This document shows, one piece after another, positions 53,487 to 61,907 of a stretch of 64,000 nucleotides of DNA. The DNA is from Priestia koreensis. GTDB taxonomy: Bacteria > Bacillota > Bacilli > Bacillales > Bacillaceae_H. Numbering within the stretch: the stretch's first letter is position 1; every line of letters begins with the position of its first letter. The position numbers and the translations under genes are program-made. The DNA lies in contig NZ_LILC01000002.1 in NCBI RefSeq assembly GCF_001274935.1, positions 757,715 to 821,714 on the forward strand, given 5' to 3'. Below the pieces are notes generated by a model. That model ran no database searches. It was not told where the DNA came from and was given only the letters and a program-made list of their open reading frames with translations.

Positions 53487-54313
53487 TTGGCACGTTTGAC
53501 TATTATCGACCTCATTCAATACAAGAAGCAGTTAATTTATTTGAAAAGCTAGATCTTGAAGAGCAATCCCCAGTTTACTATAGCGGTGGGACGGAGATCA
53601 TTACTTTTCATCGGTTAGATTTAATTCGTCCAGGCGCTGTGATTGATATTAAAAGTATTCCGGAGTGCATGGAGTGGAAACGTGATGATAGCACTCTAAC
53701 GATTGGATCCGCGCTGTCTCTTACAGTGATTGAAAAACAAAAAGGTTTTCCCTTATTATCAACTGTCTGTAGTGAAGTAGCAGACCATACCGCACGAAAT
53801 AAAATTACAGCGGGTGGAAATATTTGCGGTGAAACCTTCTATCGAGAGGTTGCGTTGCCTTTTCTTCTTAGTGATGCGCATCTTGTTATCGGAGGAAAGG
53901 GTGGGGTGAGAGAAGTTGAAATTCATGAATTATTCAAAGGTCATCTTCAATTGAATAATGGTGAATTTCTGTTGCAACTTCGTGTGCAACGACCGTTTTT
54001 AGAAGCGTCTTATATAAGCATTAAGCGAAGGAGGCAGTGGAATACAGGTTATCCAGTCATCACCGTTTCTAGCTTATACTATCAAAATCGTCTCCGATTA
54101 GCGATTAGCGGTTTGTATCCATATCCGTTTCGTGCGTGGGAGTTGGAGAGAGAATTAAATCGACCGGGTACATCCGAACAGCGGATTGAGGCAGCGCTGA
54201 AAACCATTAACGGTCTGGTATTAGAAGATGAAGAGGGATCAGCAAATTACCGGTTATTTGTGCTTAAAAACATTCTCTATGATGTCATAGAACACTTAGG
54301 GGGAGAGAAATGA
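53483..54313 (+). CDS. pucC: xanthine dehydrogenase, FAD-binding subunit (PucC-like)
   Basis: A 276-residue FAD subunit. YYSGGTEIITFHRLDLIRPG and VIDIKSIPECMEWKRDDSTL are the N-terminal part, VADHTARNKITAGGNICGET the FAD pyrophosphate motif, and FLLQLRVQRPFL and ISIKRRRQWNTGYPVITVSS complete the fold. It passes electrons from the iron-sulfur subunit to NAD+. ATG 53483 overlaps the pucD stop by four bases. In B. subtilis this subunit precedes the large one; here the order is swapped. Confidence 0.87.
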   Translation: MIGTFDYYRPHSIQEAVNLFEKLDLEEQSPVYYSGGTEIITFHRLDLIRPGAVIDIKSIPECMEWKRDDSTLTIGSALSLTVIEKQKGFPLLSTVCSEVADHTARNKITAGGNICGETFYREVALPFLLSDAHLVIGGKGGVREVEIHELFKGHLQLNNGEFLLQLRVQRPFLEASYISIKRRRQWNTGYPVITVSSLYYQNRLRLAISGLYPYPFRAWELERELNRPGTSEQRIEAALKTINGLVLEDEEGSANYRLFVLKNILYDVIEHLGGEK

Positions 54314-54768
54314 TGCAAATAGAGCTTACTATAAATGGAGAAAAAGTGAAAACTGCGTGTGAACCGTCAGACACTCTTTTATATGTGCTTCGAAATAAGC
54401 TTGGATTAACGGGAGCAAAACCAGGATGTTTGAACGGTGATTGCGGTGCGTGTACCGTCATCATTCAAGGAAAGCCAATGAAATCTTGCCTAACCCTTGC
54501 GATTGAAGAAACACAAAAAGAGATAACGACTATTGAAGGACTAGGAGGAGTCCCCATACAAGGAGCGTTTGTGGAGCACTTTGCTTTTCAATGTGGCTAT
54601 TGTACACCTGGATTTATTATGAATGCTCACGCTCTTGTTCAAGATCAGCCCGAAGCTACTGACCAAATTATTACCGAGTGGTTAGAATCTAACATTTGTC
54701 GGTGCACAGGCTATCAAGAGATAAAGAAAGCTGTTAAAGATGTTTTATCTCAAATAAAGCGATCGTAA
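54310..54768 (+). CDS. pucE: xanthine dehydrogenase, 2Fe-2S subunit (PucE-like)
   Basis: A 152-residue iron-sulfur subunit with both clusters: the plant-type site CLNGDCGACTVIIQG plus KSCLTLA, and the C-terminal site CGYCTPGFIM with CRCTGYQEI. It relays electrons between the Mo and FAD subunits. ATGATG at 54310 overlaps the pucC stop. Last gene of the cluster; no PucR or uricase genes are nearby. Confidence 0.92.
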   Translation: MMQIELTINGEKVKTACEPSDTLLYVLRNKLGLTGAKPGCLNGDCGACTVIIQGKPMKSCLTLAIEETQKEITTIEGLGGVPIQGAFVEHFAFQCGYCTPGFIMNAHALVQDQPEATDQIITEWLESNICRCTGYQEIKKAVKDVLSQIKRS

Positions 54769-54844
54769 GAGAAGGAAAAATCAGAAAAATAAGTAAAAAA
54801 TATGTCGGAATGTAGCGGTTCATGCTATGATAAAAAAATAAGTT

Positions 54845-55065
54845 CATATACGTGTCATTTAGGTGCCCTTGCATTGCGCCAAGGGGTAACAGGGAATTAG
54901 GTTGAAATCCTAAGCGGTCCCGCCACTGTAACTGATGAGAACGTCATTCATTGTGCCACTCAAATTGGGGAAGGCGATGACGTTTGTTGACCAGAAGCCA
55001 GGAGACCTACCTAGATGTGAACACCCATGAGCCTTCGAGGAAAGGAGCGGTGCAGTAGAATTTGC
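54845..55065 (+). ncRNA. cobalamin (B12) riboswitch
   Basis: The core elements are all visible: AGGTGCCCTTG, GGGAATTAGGTTGAAATCC, GCGGTCCCGCCACTGTAACTG, the B12 box AAGCCAGGAGACCTACC, and the peripheral hairpin in between (CGTCATTC ... GGCGATGACG). Ligand binding would favour the terminator hairpin at 55112-55143 and switch off the cobalt transporter. Confidence 0.93.
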
Positions 55066-55111
55066 AGGACAAGCCTGTTTTGTTTGTCATGGAGTAAAAA
55101 CGATTCTATTT

Positions 55112-55143
55112 AGCCCCAGTCTGTTCAAGGACCGGGGCTTTTT
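55112..55143 (+). terminator. riboswitch-controlled terminator
   Basis: AGCCCC(A)GTC / GAC(C)GGGGCT stem and a run of T ahead of the cobalt transporter gene. Confidence 0.8.
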
Positions 55144-55174
55144 GTGTGGAATCTACAAAAAAGGAGAAGTGAAG

Positions 55175-55969
55175 ATGGAACAATTATCATTATTTATGTT
55201 TGTATTTGTGTTGGGACTTCGTCATGGATTGGATGCCGATCACTTGGCATGTATTGATGGCATTACAAGATATAATTTAGATCGTAATCATCGTGTAGCA
55301 CGCTGGGTCGGAACGTGTTTTTCATTTGGACATGGAATGGTGGTTGCTGGAGTGGGAGTAGTGCTTGCTTCCTTTAGTCGTCATTTCACATTTCCTGCGT
55401 ACTTTGATGGTATTGTTACGTGCGTTTCCATTATCTCGCTATTTTTAATCGGCACGCTAAATGTGTATAACTTGCTTCGCCCGACAGCAGAAAAAGGGGA
55501 TTTTCGTGTACAGGGCGTAAAAAGCAAACTGCTTCCACGATTTGTTCGTGAAACGTCCAATCCGTTCCTTATTATGCTTATTGGTGGAGTTTTTGCGCTT
55601 GCAGCAGATACTGTCAGTCAAACCTCTATTTGGGCGGTTGCAGCAGGGCAGTCTAATCCATATATGCCGTATCTATTAGGTGCTACGTTCGTGATCGGAA
55701 TGATGATTACCGATACGATCGATTCATTTATCGTTTTTGGCATGTTGAAGCAGTCAAATGCGTTTGGAAAATCAGCGTCTAGACTAATGGGGTGGGTCAT
55801 CGTTTTTCTTGCTTACGGTGTTTCGATGTACCAGCTCTTCACGTATTTTTATCCAAAAGCAGAAGTAGACTTTGAAATGGTAGGCATCGCTGTATTTGCC
55901 TTTTTAATGGTCTGCTTCGGCTTAGTTAGGACGAAAGGTCGAAAAGCAGAAAAAGTCATTTCCTCTTAA
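55175..55969 (+). CDS. NiCoT-family nickel/cobalt transporter
   Basis: A 264-residue membrane permease of the HoxN/NixA type with about seven or eight segments. The diagnostic TM2 motif H-x4-D-H is in LRHGLDADHLACIDGITRYN, and the second signature is FSFGHGMVVAGVGV. Placed under the B12 riboswitch, it most likely imports Co2+ for cobalamin synthesis. GGAGAAGTGAAG before ATG 55175 sets the start; the longer frame from 55142 overlaps the terminator. Confidence 0.92.
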   Translation: MEQLSLFMFVFVLGLRHGLDADHLACIDGITRYNLDRNHRVARWVGTCFSFGHGMVVAGVGVVLASFSRHFTFPAYFDGIVTCVSIISLFLIGTLNVYNLLRPTAEKGDFRVQGVKSKLLPRFVRETSNPFLIMLIGGVFALAADTVSQTSIWAVAAGQSNPYMPYLLGATFVIGMMITDTIDSFIVFGMLKQSNAFGKSASRLMGWVIVFLAYGVSMYQLFTYFYPKAEVDFEMVGIAVFAFLMVCFGLVRTKGRKAEKVISS

Positions 55970-55975
55970 TAGAAA

Positions 55976-56004
55976 AATGCCTAGGGCTTTGCGCTCTAGG
56001 CATT
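55976..56004. terminator. bidirectional terminator
   Basis: AATGCCTAG / CTAGGCATT stem with a GC-containing loop between converging genes. Confidence 0.7.
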
Positions 56005-56421
56005 AATAGTGTTCTGCTGTTTTTCCTTCCATTCTTTAAACGAATCTAAATCGTTGTTAATTTGTTTCATCGCAAAAGCAATCACCGCAGCATCATCGAC
56101 TAACCCTAATCCAACGATAAAATCTGGGATTAAATCGATGGGATTCACAAAATATAAAATGGTTGCGATGATCGTGATAATGGAGCGAGTAGGGATTGAT
56201 CTATAATCACCTTTAATCCAAGATCGAAACGCTTCAAACAAAAGCTGAAGTCGCTCCCATACATCGTCGAGAGCCCCTTTTTTAGTCGTTGCCTTCGCAA
56301 TCGCCTGATTTAATAATCCCTCTGCTTTTCCTTTATCATGCAGGTACTCTTTTGCTTGCGTTTCATACTCTTTGTATCCTTGCTCATAATGTTCCTTGTC
56401 TTTTTTTCTTCGACCAAACAT
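55996..56421 (-). CDS. DUF1232 (YkvA-family) membrane protein
   Basis: A 141-residue protein with a charged N-terminal half (FGRRKKDKEHYEQGYKEYET) and the DUF1232 core IPTRSIITIIATILYFVNPI, DLIPDFIVGLGLVDDAAVIA, which gives one or two membrane segments. The function of the family is unknown. GGAGG seven bases before ATG 56421 sets the start. It shares its terminator with the cobalt transporter gene. Confidence 0.85.
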   Translation of the reverse strand: MFGRRKKDKEHYEQGYKEYETQAKEYLHDKGKAEGLLNQAIAKATTKKGALDDVWERLQLLFEAFRSWIKGDYRSIPTRSIITIIATILYFVNPIDLIPDFIVGLGLVDDAAVIAFAMKQINNDLDSFKEWKEKQQNTINA

Positions 56422-56509
56422 TTTATCGCCTCCAATAGCCGCTACAGTCATTGTATACCCTTATTGTAACGTCGAAGAAACAACTCATACGCTTCTGAAT
56501 AAAATAAGT

Positions 56510-56545
56510 AAAAAACTTATTTTTTTATATTATAATAAGTTTTTT
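56510..56545. promoter_or_regulatory. long palindrome over the -10 region of the DeoR operon
   Basis: Perfect 12-base arms AAAAAACTTATT / AATAAGTTTTTT with a 12-base centre, and TATAAT (56531-56536) overlapping the 3' arm. Position suits autorepression by the DeoR protein. Confidence 0.5.
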
Positions 56546-56596
56546 GCTTGAAAATATCAGGATTATTACGTAGGATATAGAAAAGGAAGTGGTGTG

Positions 56597-57346
56597 ATGA
56601 CACAAAAGGATCGTTTAGAGAGTATGAAGTCATGGCTACAAATCCATCATGAAATTAGCATTGAAATCATCATGGCAAAATGGAATGTTTCACGTGACAC
56701 GGCCCGTCGTGATTTAGTGAAACTTGAAAAAATGGGAGATGTAGTTCGTACAAAAGGTGGAGCAGTGCTTGCGAGTCATCAAGTCATTCGATACGGAGAT
56801 CGTAGCCAACATCCATCAAAGATTAAGATTGCAAAACGAGCGTGCGAACTCATTCAAGAACATGACCACGTCATGTTTGATACGTCTACAACGGTGGAAT
56901 TAGTTGCAAAACAGCTCAATGATCAGCCGCTTTCCGTCGTGACCAACTCAATTGATATTGTGGCAGCTCTCTCAGACCATAGCGACATTGATATTTATAT
57001 GATTGGCGGGAAATTCAATCGCTATCACCGAAGCTTTCTTGGTTTTCAAGCAGCGGAGGAGCTATCAAAATATCGAGTAGACAAGCTGTTTATAGGAGCC
57101 TGTGGTCTCGGCTTAGAGGGACTAACTGCTTCTAGTGATGACGAGGCTTACGTCAAACGAAGCATGATTGCCTCTGCACGAGAAGTAACGGTGCTTATGG
57201 ATCATTCAAAGCTTCATAAGTCATTTTTGCATCATGTATGTGAGTTAAGCGCTGTTCACCGAATTATTACGGATCAGCCATTAACCGATGAGATAAAGGC
57301 AGCAGCAGAAGAATATGAAATTGAAGTCATCATTACAAACAACTAA
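56597..57346 (+). CDS. DeoR-family transcriptional regulator
   Basis: A 249-residue DeoR repressor: N-terminal winged helix (DRLESMKSWLQIHHEISIEI, MAKWNVSRDTARRDLVKLEK, GGAVLASH) and a C-terminal sugar-phosphate-binding DeoRC domain (FDTSTTVELVAKQL, LFIGACGLGLEGLTASSDDE, with the MDHSKLHKS motif). It likely represses its own operon with iolW, in response to a sugar or inositol derivative. ATG 56597 preceded by AAAGGAAGT. Confidence 0.9.
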   Translation: MTQKDRLESMKSWLQIHHEISIEIIMAKWNVSRDTARRDLVKLEKMGDVVRTKGGAVLASHQVIRYGDRSQHPSKIKIAKRACELIQEHDHVMFDTSTTVELVAKQLNDQPLSVVTNSIDIVAALSDHSDIDIYMIGGKFNRYHRSFLGFQAAEELSKYRVDKLFIGACGLGLEGLTASSDDEAYVKRSMIASAREVTVLMDHSKLHKSFLHHVCELSAVHRIITDQPLTDEIKAAAEEYEIEVIITNN

Positions 57347-57360
57347 AAGGAGTGTTTCAA

Positions 57361-58401
57361 ATGGATAAAGTAAAAGTAGGACTAGTTGGGTATGGATTTT
57401 CAGGGCAAACGTTTCATGCGCCGCTGTTAAAAGCACTAAGTGAATTTGAGATTACAAAGGTCATGAGCTCAAATCCTGAAAAAGTACGTGAGGATTTAGG
57501 TAATGTCGACGTTGTTTCTTCTATTGAAGGTGTTTTAGAGGATGAAAGCATTGAACTAGTCGTGATTACAACGCCCAACACGTTTCATTTCGATATGGCG
57601 AAAAAAAGTCTTCAAGCAAATAAGCACGTTGTGATTGAAAAGCCAATGGTCGTTGAAAGCGAAGAAGGGCTTGAACTTATTGACCTTGCTGAAAAACATG
57701 ATCGTATGCTTAGCGTCTATCAAAACCGTCGCTTTGATAATGACTTCTTAACAATTAAGAAGCTTCTGTCTGAAGATCAATTAGGAGAAGTGTATTCATA
57801 TGAAGCTCATTTCAATCGTTTCCGTCCGGAGACTCGTGACCGCTGGAGAGAGCGTCCAGGAAAAGGTGCAGGGATGCTGTATGATTTAGGCTCACATCTC
57901 GTGGATCAGGCGCTTCACCTTTTTGGAAAACCAAATTTTGTTCAAGCAGACGTATTCCCGCAACGTGACGGTTCAGAGGTAGACGATTATTTCCACATTA
58001 CGCTTGGCTATGATAAACTTCGCGTGATGCTCCATTCTGGTTCAGTTGTACTTGAAGCAGGGCCTAGATACCAAGTACACGGCCGAAAAGGCAGTTTCTT
58101 AAAGTACGGAATGGATGGACAAGAAGATGCGCTAAAAGCAGGCAAAAACGTGCAAGACGATGACTGGGGAACAGATCTTCCAGAACGCTACGGGAAACTT
58201 GTAACAGAGTCAGAAAGCGGCGTAAAAGAAGAACGAGTAGAGACGGTTTCAGGTTCTTATCCAACGTATTATAAAGAAGTATATGCTCATCTTCGTGAAG
58301 GAAAAGCAAATCCTGTTCCTGCACAGGAAGGATTGTTAACGATTCAAATTTTAGAAGCGGCAAAACGAAGCAGCGAAGAAAAAAGAGTGATTGACCTCTA
58401 A
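57361..58401 (+). CDS. iolW: scyllo-inositol dehydrogenase (NADP+), IolW-like
   Basis: A 346-residue Gfo/Idh/MocA dehydrogenase. The start VKVGLVGYGFSGQTFHAPLL, HVVIEKPMVVESEEGLELID, DNDFLTIKKLLSEDQLGEVY and LYDLGSHLVDQALHLFGKP follow my memory of B. subtilis IolW (YvaA) along nearly its whole length. It interconverts scyllo-inositol and scyllo-inosose with NADP(H). AAAAGGAG precedes ATG 57361, 14 bases after the regulator. An inositol link fits the DeoR neighbour. Confidence 0.87.
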   Translation: MDKVKVGLVGYGFSGQTFHAPLLKALSEFEITKVMSSNPEKVREDLGNVDVVSSIEGVLEDESIELVVITTPNTFHFDMAKKSLQANKHVVIEKPMVVESEEGLELIDLAEKHDRMLSVYQNRRFDNDFLTIKKLLSEDQLGEVYSYEAHFNRFRPETRDRWRERPGKGAGMLYDLGSHLVDQALHLFGKPNFVQADVFPQRDGSEVDDYFHITLGYDKLRVMLHSGSVVLEAGPRYQVHGRKGSFLKYGMDGQEDALKAGKNVQDDDWGTDLPERYGKLVTESESGVKEERVETVSGSYPTYYKEVYAHLREGKANPVPAQEGLLTIQILEAAKRSSEEKRVIDL

Positions 58402-58419
58402 GAGAAAGAAGGAATTCGG

Positions 58420-58899
58420 ATGAACAGACTTCAGCAAAAGCTAGACGATATTCGAAAACAAGAAGAAGAGCTTCAGTTTGCTACGTTTACAAATGAGATG
58501 GCGCTTCAACTAGGGCTATCTATTATCCAAAGTGCACGTGAAGAAGAAAAAGCGATATCTGTTGAGATTATTCGAAACGGTCAGGTACTATTTTCACATG
58601 CGATGGACGGAACGAGTCCTGATCAAACATACTGGATGACGAGAAAAGCAAATGTTGTTCGTCGTCACAATCACAGCTCTTATTACATGCGTTTGTATAA
58701 TGAATTAAAAGAAAGATCTTATTTCGAAGCGTATTCAGTTAGTCCCCAAGAATATGCTGTTCACGGCGGCTCATTCCCCCTTTCAATTCAAGGAGTAGGC
58801 GTAATTGGAAGTATTACAGTATCAGGGTTATCTCAGGAAGAAGATCATGAATTAGCCGTTCAAGGAATAAAGAACTTAATTAAAAATGATAAAAAATAG
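58420..58899 (+). CDS. UPF0303 (GlcG/HbpS-superfamily) protein
   Basis: A 159-residue cytosolic alpha/beta protein of the UPF0303 family (related to heme-degrading HbpS and GlcG). The pattern LSIIQSAREEEKAISVEIIR, RKANVVRRHNHSSYYMRLYN and YAVHGGSFPLSIQGVGVIGS is complete. The biochemical activity is unproven. Its position 18 bases after iolW makes it part of the DeoR operon. Confidence 0.85.
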   Translation: MNRLQQKLDDIRKQEEELQFATFTNEMALQLGLSIIQSAREEEKAISVEIIRNGQVLFSHAMDGTSPDQTYWMTRKANVVRRHNHSSYYMRLYNELKERSYFEAYSVSPQEYAVHGGSFPLSIQGVGVIGSITVSGLSQEEDHELAVQGIKNLIKNDKK

Positions 58900-58961
58900 A
58901 TGAAAAAATTTCCTCTCTGTTGTAAAATGTCAATATGTGTCGAAATAAAGGAGGGGAAAGT

Positions 58962-59123
58962 ATGTCTACATTAACATTAAAGTATTACTTTCTCGAAGAA
59001 AAAGAGAGATTCGAGATGGAGCAAGACATTTTAGCGCACACGTCTAAGCATGAAGAAGAGATTTTACCGCTAGACGATAACGAGATTACCGAACTTCATA
59101 AAAGTCTGGAAGTAACCATATAG
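58962..59123 (+). CDS. small charged protein (53 residues)
   Basis: A 53-residue acidic, helical protein (MSTLTLKYYFLEEKERFEME, then QDILAHTSKHEEEILPLDDN). GGAGGGG before ATG 58962 sets the start; the longer frame from 58935 has no site. No family recognised. The gap before it has a possible promoter. Confidence 0.6.
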   Translation: MSTLTLKYYFLEEKERFEMEQDILAHTSKHEEEILPLDDNEITELHKSLEVTI

Positions 59124-59136
59124 TTTGGATTGATGT

Positions 59137-59244
59137 AGCACAAAGAGGAAGGGACCTAACGGTGAGGCTGTTAGGTCCCTTCCTCTTTGTGCTAGACCTA
59201 AGGGAATGAGGACTTCCCTTGCGGGCTGTCCTCATTCCCCTAGG
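59137..59244. repeat. tandem hairpins with conserved-loop motif
   Basis: Hairpin A has perfect 24-base arms (59137-59160 and 59170-59193) with loop GGTGAGGCT; no T run follows. Hairpin B has 17-base arms (59197-59213 and 59228-59244, one mismatch) and a loop containing TTCCCTTGCGGGCT, the reverse complement of the motif in the 4.6-kb element. This belongs to the 420-base gene-free stretch 59124-59542. Confidence 0.75.
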
Positions 59245-59286
59245 TAAACCTTTTTGGGGCGCTCTGGACGCTTAGCCCCTTAGCCC

Positions 59287-59367
59287 TTCAAACCCCTCAA
59301 ACCCCTCAAACCCTTCAAACCCCTCAAACCCTTCAAACCCTTCAAACCCTTCAAACCTCTAAAACCC
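59287..59367. repeat. nine tandem 9-bp repeats
   Basis: Nine consecutive units of YTCAAACCC (TTCAAACCC or CTCAAACCC, last two TTCAAACCT and CTAAAACCC), with no spacers. The array directly follows the hairpin pair and a GGGGC-rich segment. Confidence 0.9.
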
Positions 59368-59542
59368 AGCTTTGGATGATTTTAATTTTTTATGTTGGGA
59401 TTTTACTTGGGTGGACAGAATTTGTTGGAATCGTTAGAATCCTAATTATGGGAAATTGTTGTAGGGTCATCTTTGGTATGGTTGTGTTTAAAATTGGATT
59501 GCGAATAAAGTGAAATGATGAGTTGTAAGAAGGGAGACGCGC

Positions 59543-59953
59543 ATGAGTACATATAGTGTTACGAGTAATATTCCAGAGGTAGAGGCTTATCGACGTTTAC
59601 GTGTGAAGGCGGGGCTTAGCCCAAAGAGTGAAAGGGCAGCAGAGAAAGGCTTGGCTAATACGCTTTATGCAGTGACGATTTATGAAGAGGATCATCTTAT
59701 TGCGATGGGGCGTGTGATTGGAGATGGCGGTTGTTTTCTGCAAATTGTCGATATTGCAGTTCATCCTCAATTTCAAGGGAAGGGTCTCGGAAAGCAAGTG
59801 ATGAGTCAGCTGATGACATATGTAGACGAGATAGCGGAGATCGGAACGAATGTAAGCCTTATGGCAGACGTTCCGGCAGATCATCTCTATCTGAAATTTG
59901 GCTTCGAATATGCAGCACCCCGTTCATTAGGCATGTGGAAAACGTATAAATAA
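59543..59953 (+). CDS. GNAT family N-acetyltransferase
   Basis: A 136-residue acetyltransferase. HLIAMGRVIGDGGCFLQIVD and IAVHPQFQGKGLGKQVMSQL contain the acetyl-CoA loop (Q-F-Q-G-K-G-L-G), and the C-terminal YLKFGFEYAAPRSLGMWK the last strands. Similar small GNATs are widespread; the substrate is unknown. GGGAG before ATG 59543. It converges with the MFS gene and ends at a shared terminator. Confidence 0.88.
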   Translation: MSTYSVTSNIPEVEAYRRLRVKAGLSPKSERAAEKGLANTLYAVTIYEEDHLIAMGRVIGDGGCFLQIVDIAVHPQFQGKGLGKQVMSQLMTYVDEIAEIGTNVSLMADVPADHLYLKFGFEYAAPRSLGMWKTYK

Positions 59954-59999
59954 GTCTGAGATAAAAGGGGATAGAAGCAGCTTCAAATGAAGACAGCAA

Positions 60000-60038
60000 A
60001 AAGAGGGATTTCTTATAACTATGAGAAACCCCTCTTTG
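60000..60038. terminator. bidirectional terminator
   Basis: AAAGAGGG / CCCTCTTT arms with an inner TTTCT/AGAAA pairing between the converging GNAT and MFS genes. Confidence 0.7.
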
Positions 60039-60061
60039 GTAATCATCTGTTTTTAAAATAG

Positions 60062-61309
60062 TCAATTGGTTTGGCGAAGGACAGGTACTTTTAAGAAAAC
60101 CCATAGAATTACGCAGATCAGCGGCACGGCTCCTAGAACGATGACCGTCTGGATATCGATGCCGGTTCCTAATAAGAGAGAGGTTAATCCATATGAGACG
60201 GGTTGGAGAGCCGAACCTGCGAGCATCATCACGCTCATAACGCGTCCTAGCATGGCATTTTCAACCTTTGATTGAACAATGGCAAAAATAGGTGCGTTTG
60301 AAAACGATAGCGCAAAACCTAATAAGAATAAAAAGATGAGGCATAACACGAGTGAGCGAGAGACGCCAAGTCCTAAGTAAGTAAGGCCAAGGGCAAGAAG
60401 CGCCCACATCGCAATCAATCCGCGATTTTTCTTAAAGTTTAAAATTCCCACCGCAGCACTTCCAGCCAAAATTCCAACTACAAGAACGGCTTCCATTGTG
60501 CTAAAAGCCAACGAGTTTTGTTTAAATAGCTTGCTTGCGATGAGCGGAATACCGAGCGCCATCGGGCCAGTAATAAAGACGTTGATGACAAAAGATACGC
60601 TGATGAGTGTAGAGAGAAAAGTGTTTTTCTTAATATAGGACAAACCATTTTTGAATGATTGAAGAAGCGGTTCCTGGTCTTCTTTTTCAACTTTTTCTTT
60701 TTTTAATGATAAAAATGGAATGCAAGCGCTGAAGAAAATCATGATGAGAGAAGCAAGAAGAAAGATTGTTGAGTAATCGAGATATTTAATAAAGACACCT
60801 GCAAGAAAAGCCCCGAAAATCCCTGTCACTTGGCTAATGATTGAAATGAGTGAGTTTGCACGCATCAAATCATCCTCTTGCACAATAGAGGGAAGAAGAG
60901 CGTTTCGAGCCGGTACGTGAAAAGAATCGATAATCCCAAACAACAAGGCAGAAACAATAAAAAGACTAAGGTGATTCCAACCATTAAATAAAAGCAAAAA
61001 TACGCTACCAATCGTAAGAGCCTCAGCTAGAGTGGAGAGTAAGACAATCGTTTTGCGATTAAAGCGATCTGCCAGTACTCCGCCGAGCGTCATGAGTAAG
61101 ATAGCTGGAACGGATGAGGCGATAAAAATCATGCCAAGACCTGCTTTTTGAAGAAGCTCGTTAATGACAAACCATGATTGTGTAAACAGAAAAAGTGAGA
61201 ATCCAAGCCGTGAAGAAAGCGTGATGGCAAAGATAATGAGAAAATCCTTTTGCAATAATAGTGGGCGTTTCATTTCGATAGGCGCGGGCTGAATAACCGC
61301 TTCGTTCAT
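60062..61309 (-). CDS. MFS transporter (multidrug-efflux type)
   Basis: A 415-residue major facilitator with 12 hydrophobic segments. The loop between TM2 and TM3 reads GGVLADRFNRKTIVLLSTLA, the MFS signature G-x-L-A-D-R-x-x-R-[KR]; RNALLPSIVQEDDLMRANSL is typical of the MFS_3 (enterobactin/multidrug) group. It probably exports a toxic compound or a siderophore. ATG 61309 with AAGGAG upstream sets the start; the frame extending to 61345 would overlap the regulator gene. Co-transcribed with the ArsR gene. Confidence 0.88.
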   Translation of the reverse strand: MNEAVIQPAPIEMKRPLLLQKDFLIIFAITLSSRLGFSLFLFTQSWFVINELLQKAGLGMIFIASSVPAILLMTLGGVLADRFNRKTIVLLSTLAEALTIGSVFLLLFNGWNHLSLFIVSALLFGIIDSFHVPARNALLPSIVQEDDLMRANSLISIISQVTGIFGAFLAGVFIKYLDYSTIFLLASLIMIFFSACIPFLSLKKEKVEKEDQEPLLQSFKNGLSYIKKNTFLSTLISVSFVINVFITGPMALGIPLIASKLFKQNSLAFSTMEAVLVVGILAGSAAVGILNFKKNRGLIAMWALLALGLTYLGLGVSRSLVLCLIFLFLLGFALSFSNAPIFAIVQSKVENAMLGRVMSVMMLAGSALQPVSYGLTSLLLGTGIDIQTVIVLGAVPLICVILWVFLKVPVLRQTN

Positions 61310-61310
61310 G

Positions 61311-61907
61311 TTATTCGTCTCCTTTAGGTAAAATTGGAAAGGCAATACGATAAAGGTGATACTTCACTAGGTCATCGTTTGGGATAGAACCATTTGTTGC
61401 ATCAAATTCTTTGAGTAGATCTTGTATTTCTTCCTCTTTCTTTCGCAGAACTGCTGTCTGTTCCTTTGTCAAATAGAGCTGCTCGAGTGATTGAGTGACC
61501 AAATAGTCAGAGTGGTTGATGTGAACGAATTGTGTGCTCGTTTCTTTTAAAGCATTAATCGTCATTCGTGCTCCTCCAACAAAGCTTTCTTCAACAGAAG
61601 CCTGGAAGTCCACTTCTTCATCCTCTGATACAAACGTTCGATTGACGTGGATTTCAGAAGCGATTGGTCGATAAAATTTTTGCACGATGCCGTTTTTGAC
61701 TTCTGTACGTTCGACGTAAACTAACCCCACCTTTTCTAGTTCTTTTAAGTGGTAATGCACTTTTTGAGCCTGCATATCCAAACTTTCAGCGATCATTTTT
61801 CCTGTTTTGGCTTCGACAATGATTTCCCAAAGTAATTTAATTCGGAGAGGATCAGAAATGGCTTTTAACTGTTCAACGGATTCAATTTCAAAACTTTTCT
61901 TTAACAT
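61311..61907 (-). CDS. ArsR-type winged-helix regulator
   Basis: A 198-residue regulator. EQLKAISDPLRIKLLWEIIV, MIAESLDMQAQKVHYHLKEL and EKVGLVYVERTEVKNGIVQK are the winged-helix repressor core; a helical C-terminal half (about 100-198) would sense the ligand. It belongs to the larger ArsR-like family (HTH_20) and most likely controls the MFS pump one base downstream. AAAGGAAGG before ATG 61907. Confidence 0.88.
   Translation of the reverse strand: MLKKSFEIESVEQLKAISDPLRIKLLWEIIVEAKTGKMIAESLDMQAQKVHYHLKELEKVGLVYVERTEVKNGIVQKFYRPIASEIHVNRTFVSEDEEVDFQASVEESFVGGARMTINALKETSTQFVHINHSDYLVTQSLEQLYLTKEQTAVLRKKEEEIQDLLKEFDATNGSIPNDDLVKYHLYRIAFPILPKGDE

Noticed and set aside
59287..59367. CRISPR or iteron/origin-like array
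   Set aside because: Units of 9 bases have no spacers; no replication protein or AT-rich melting region accompanies them.
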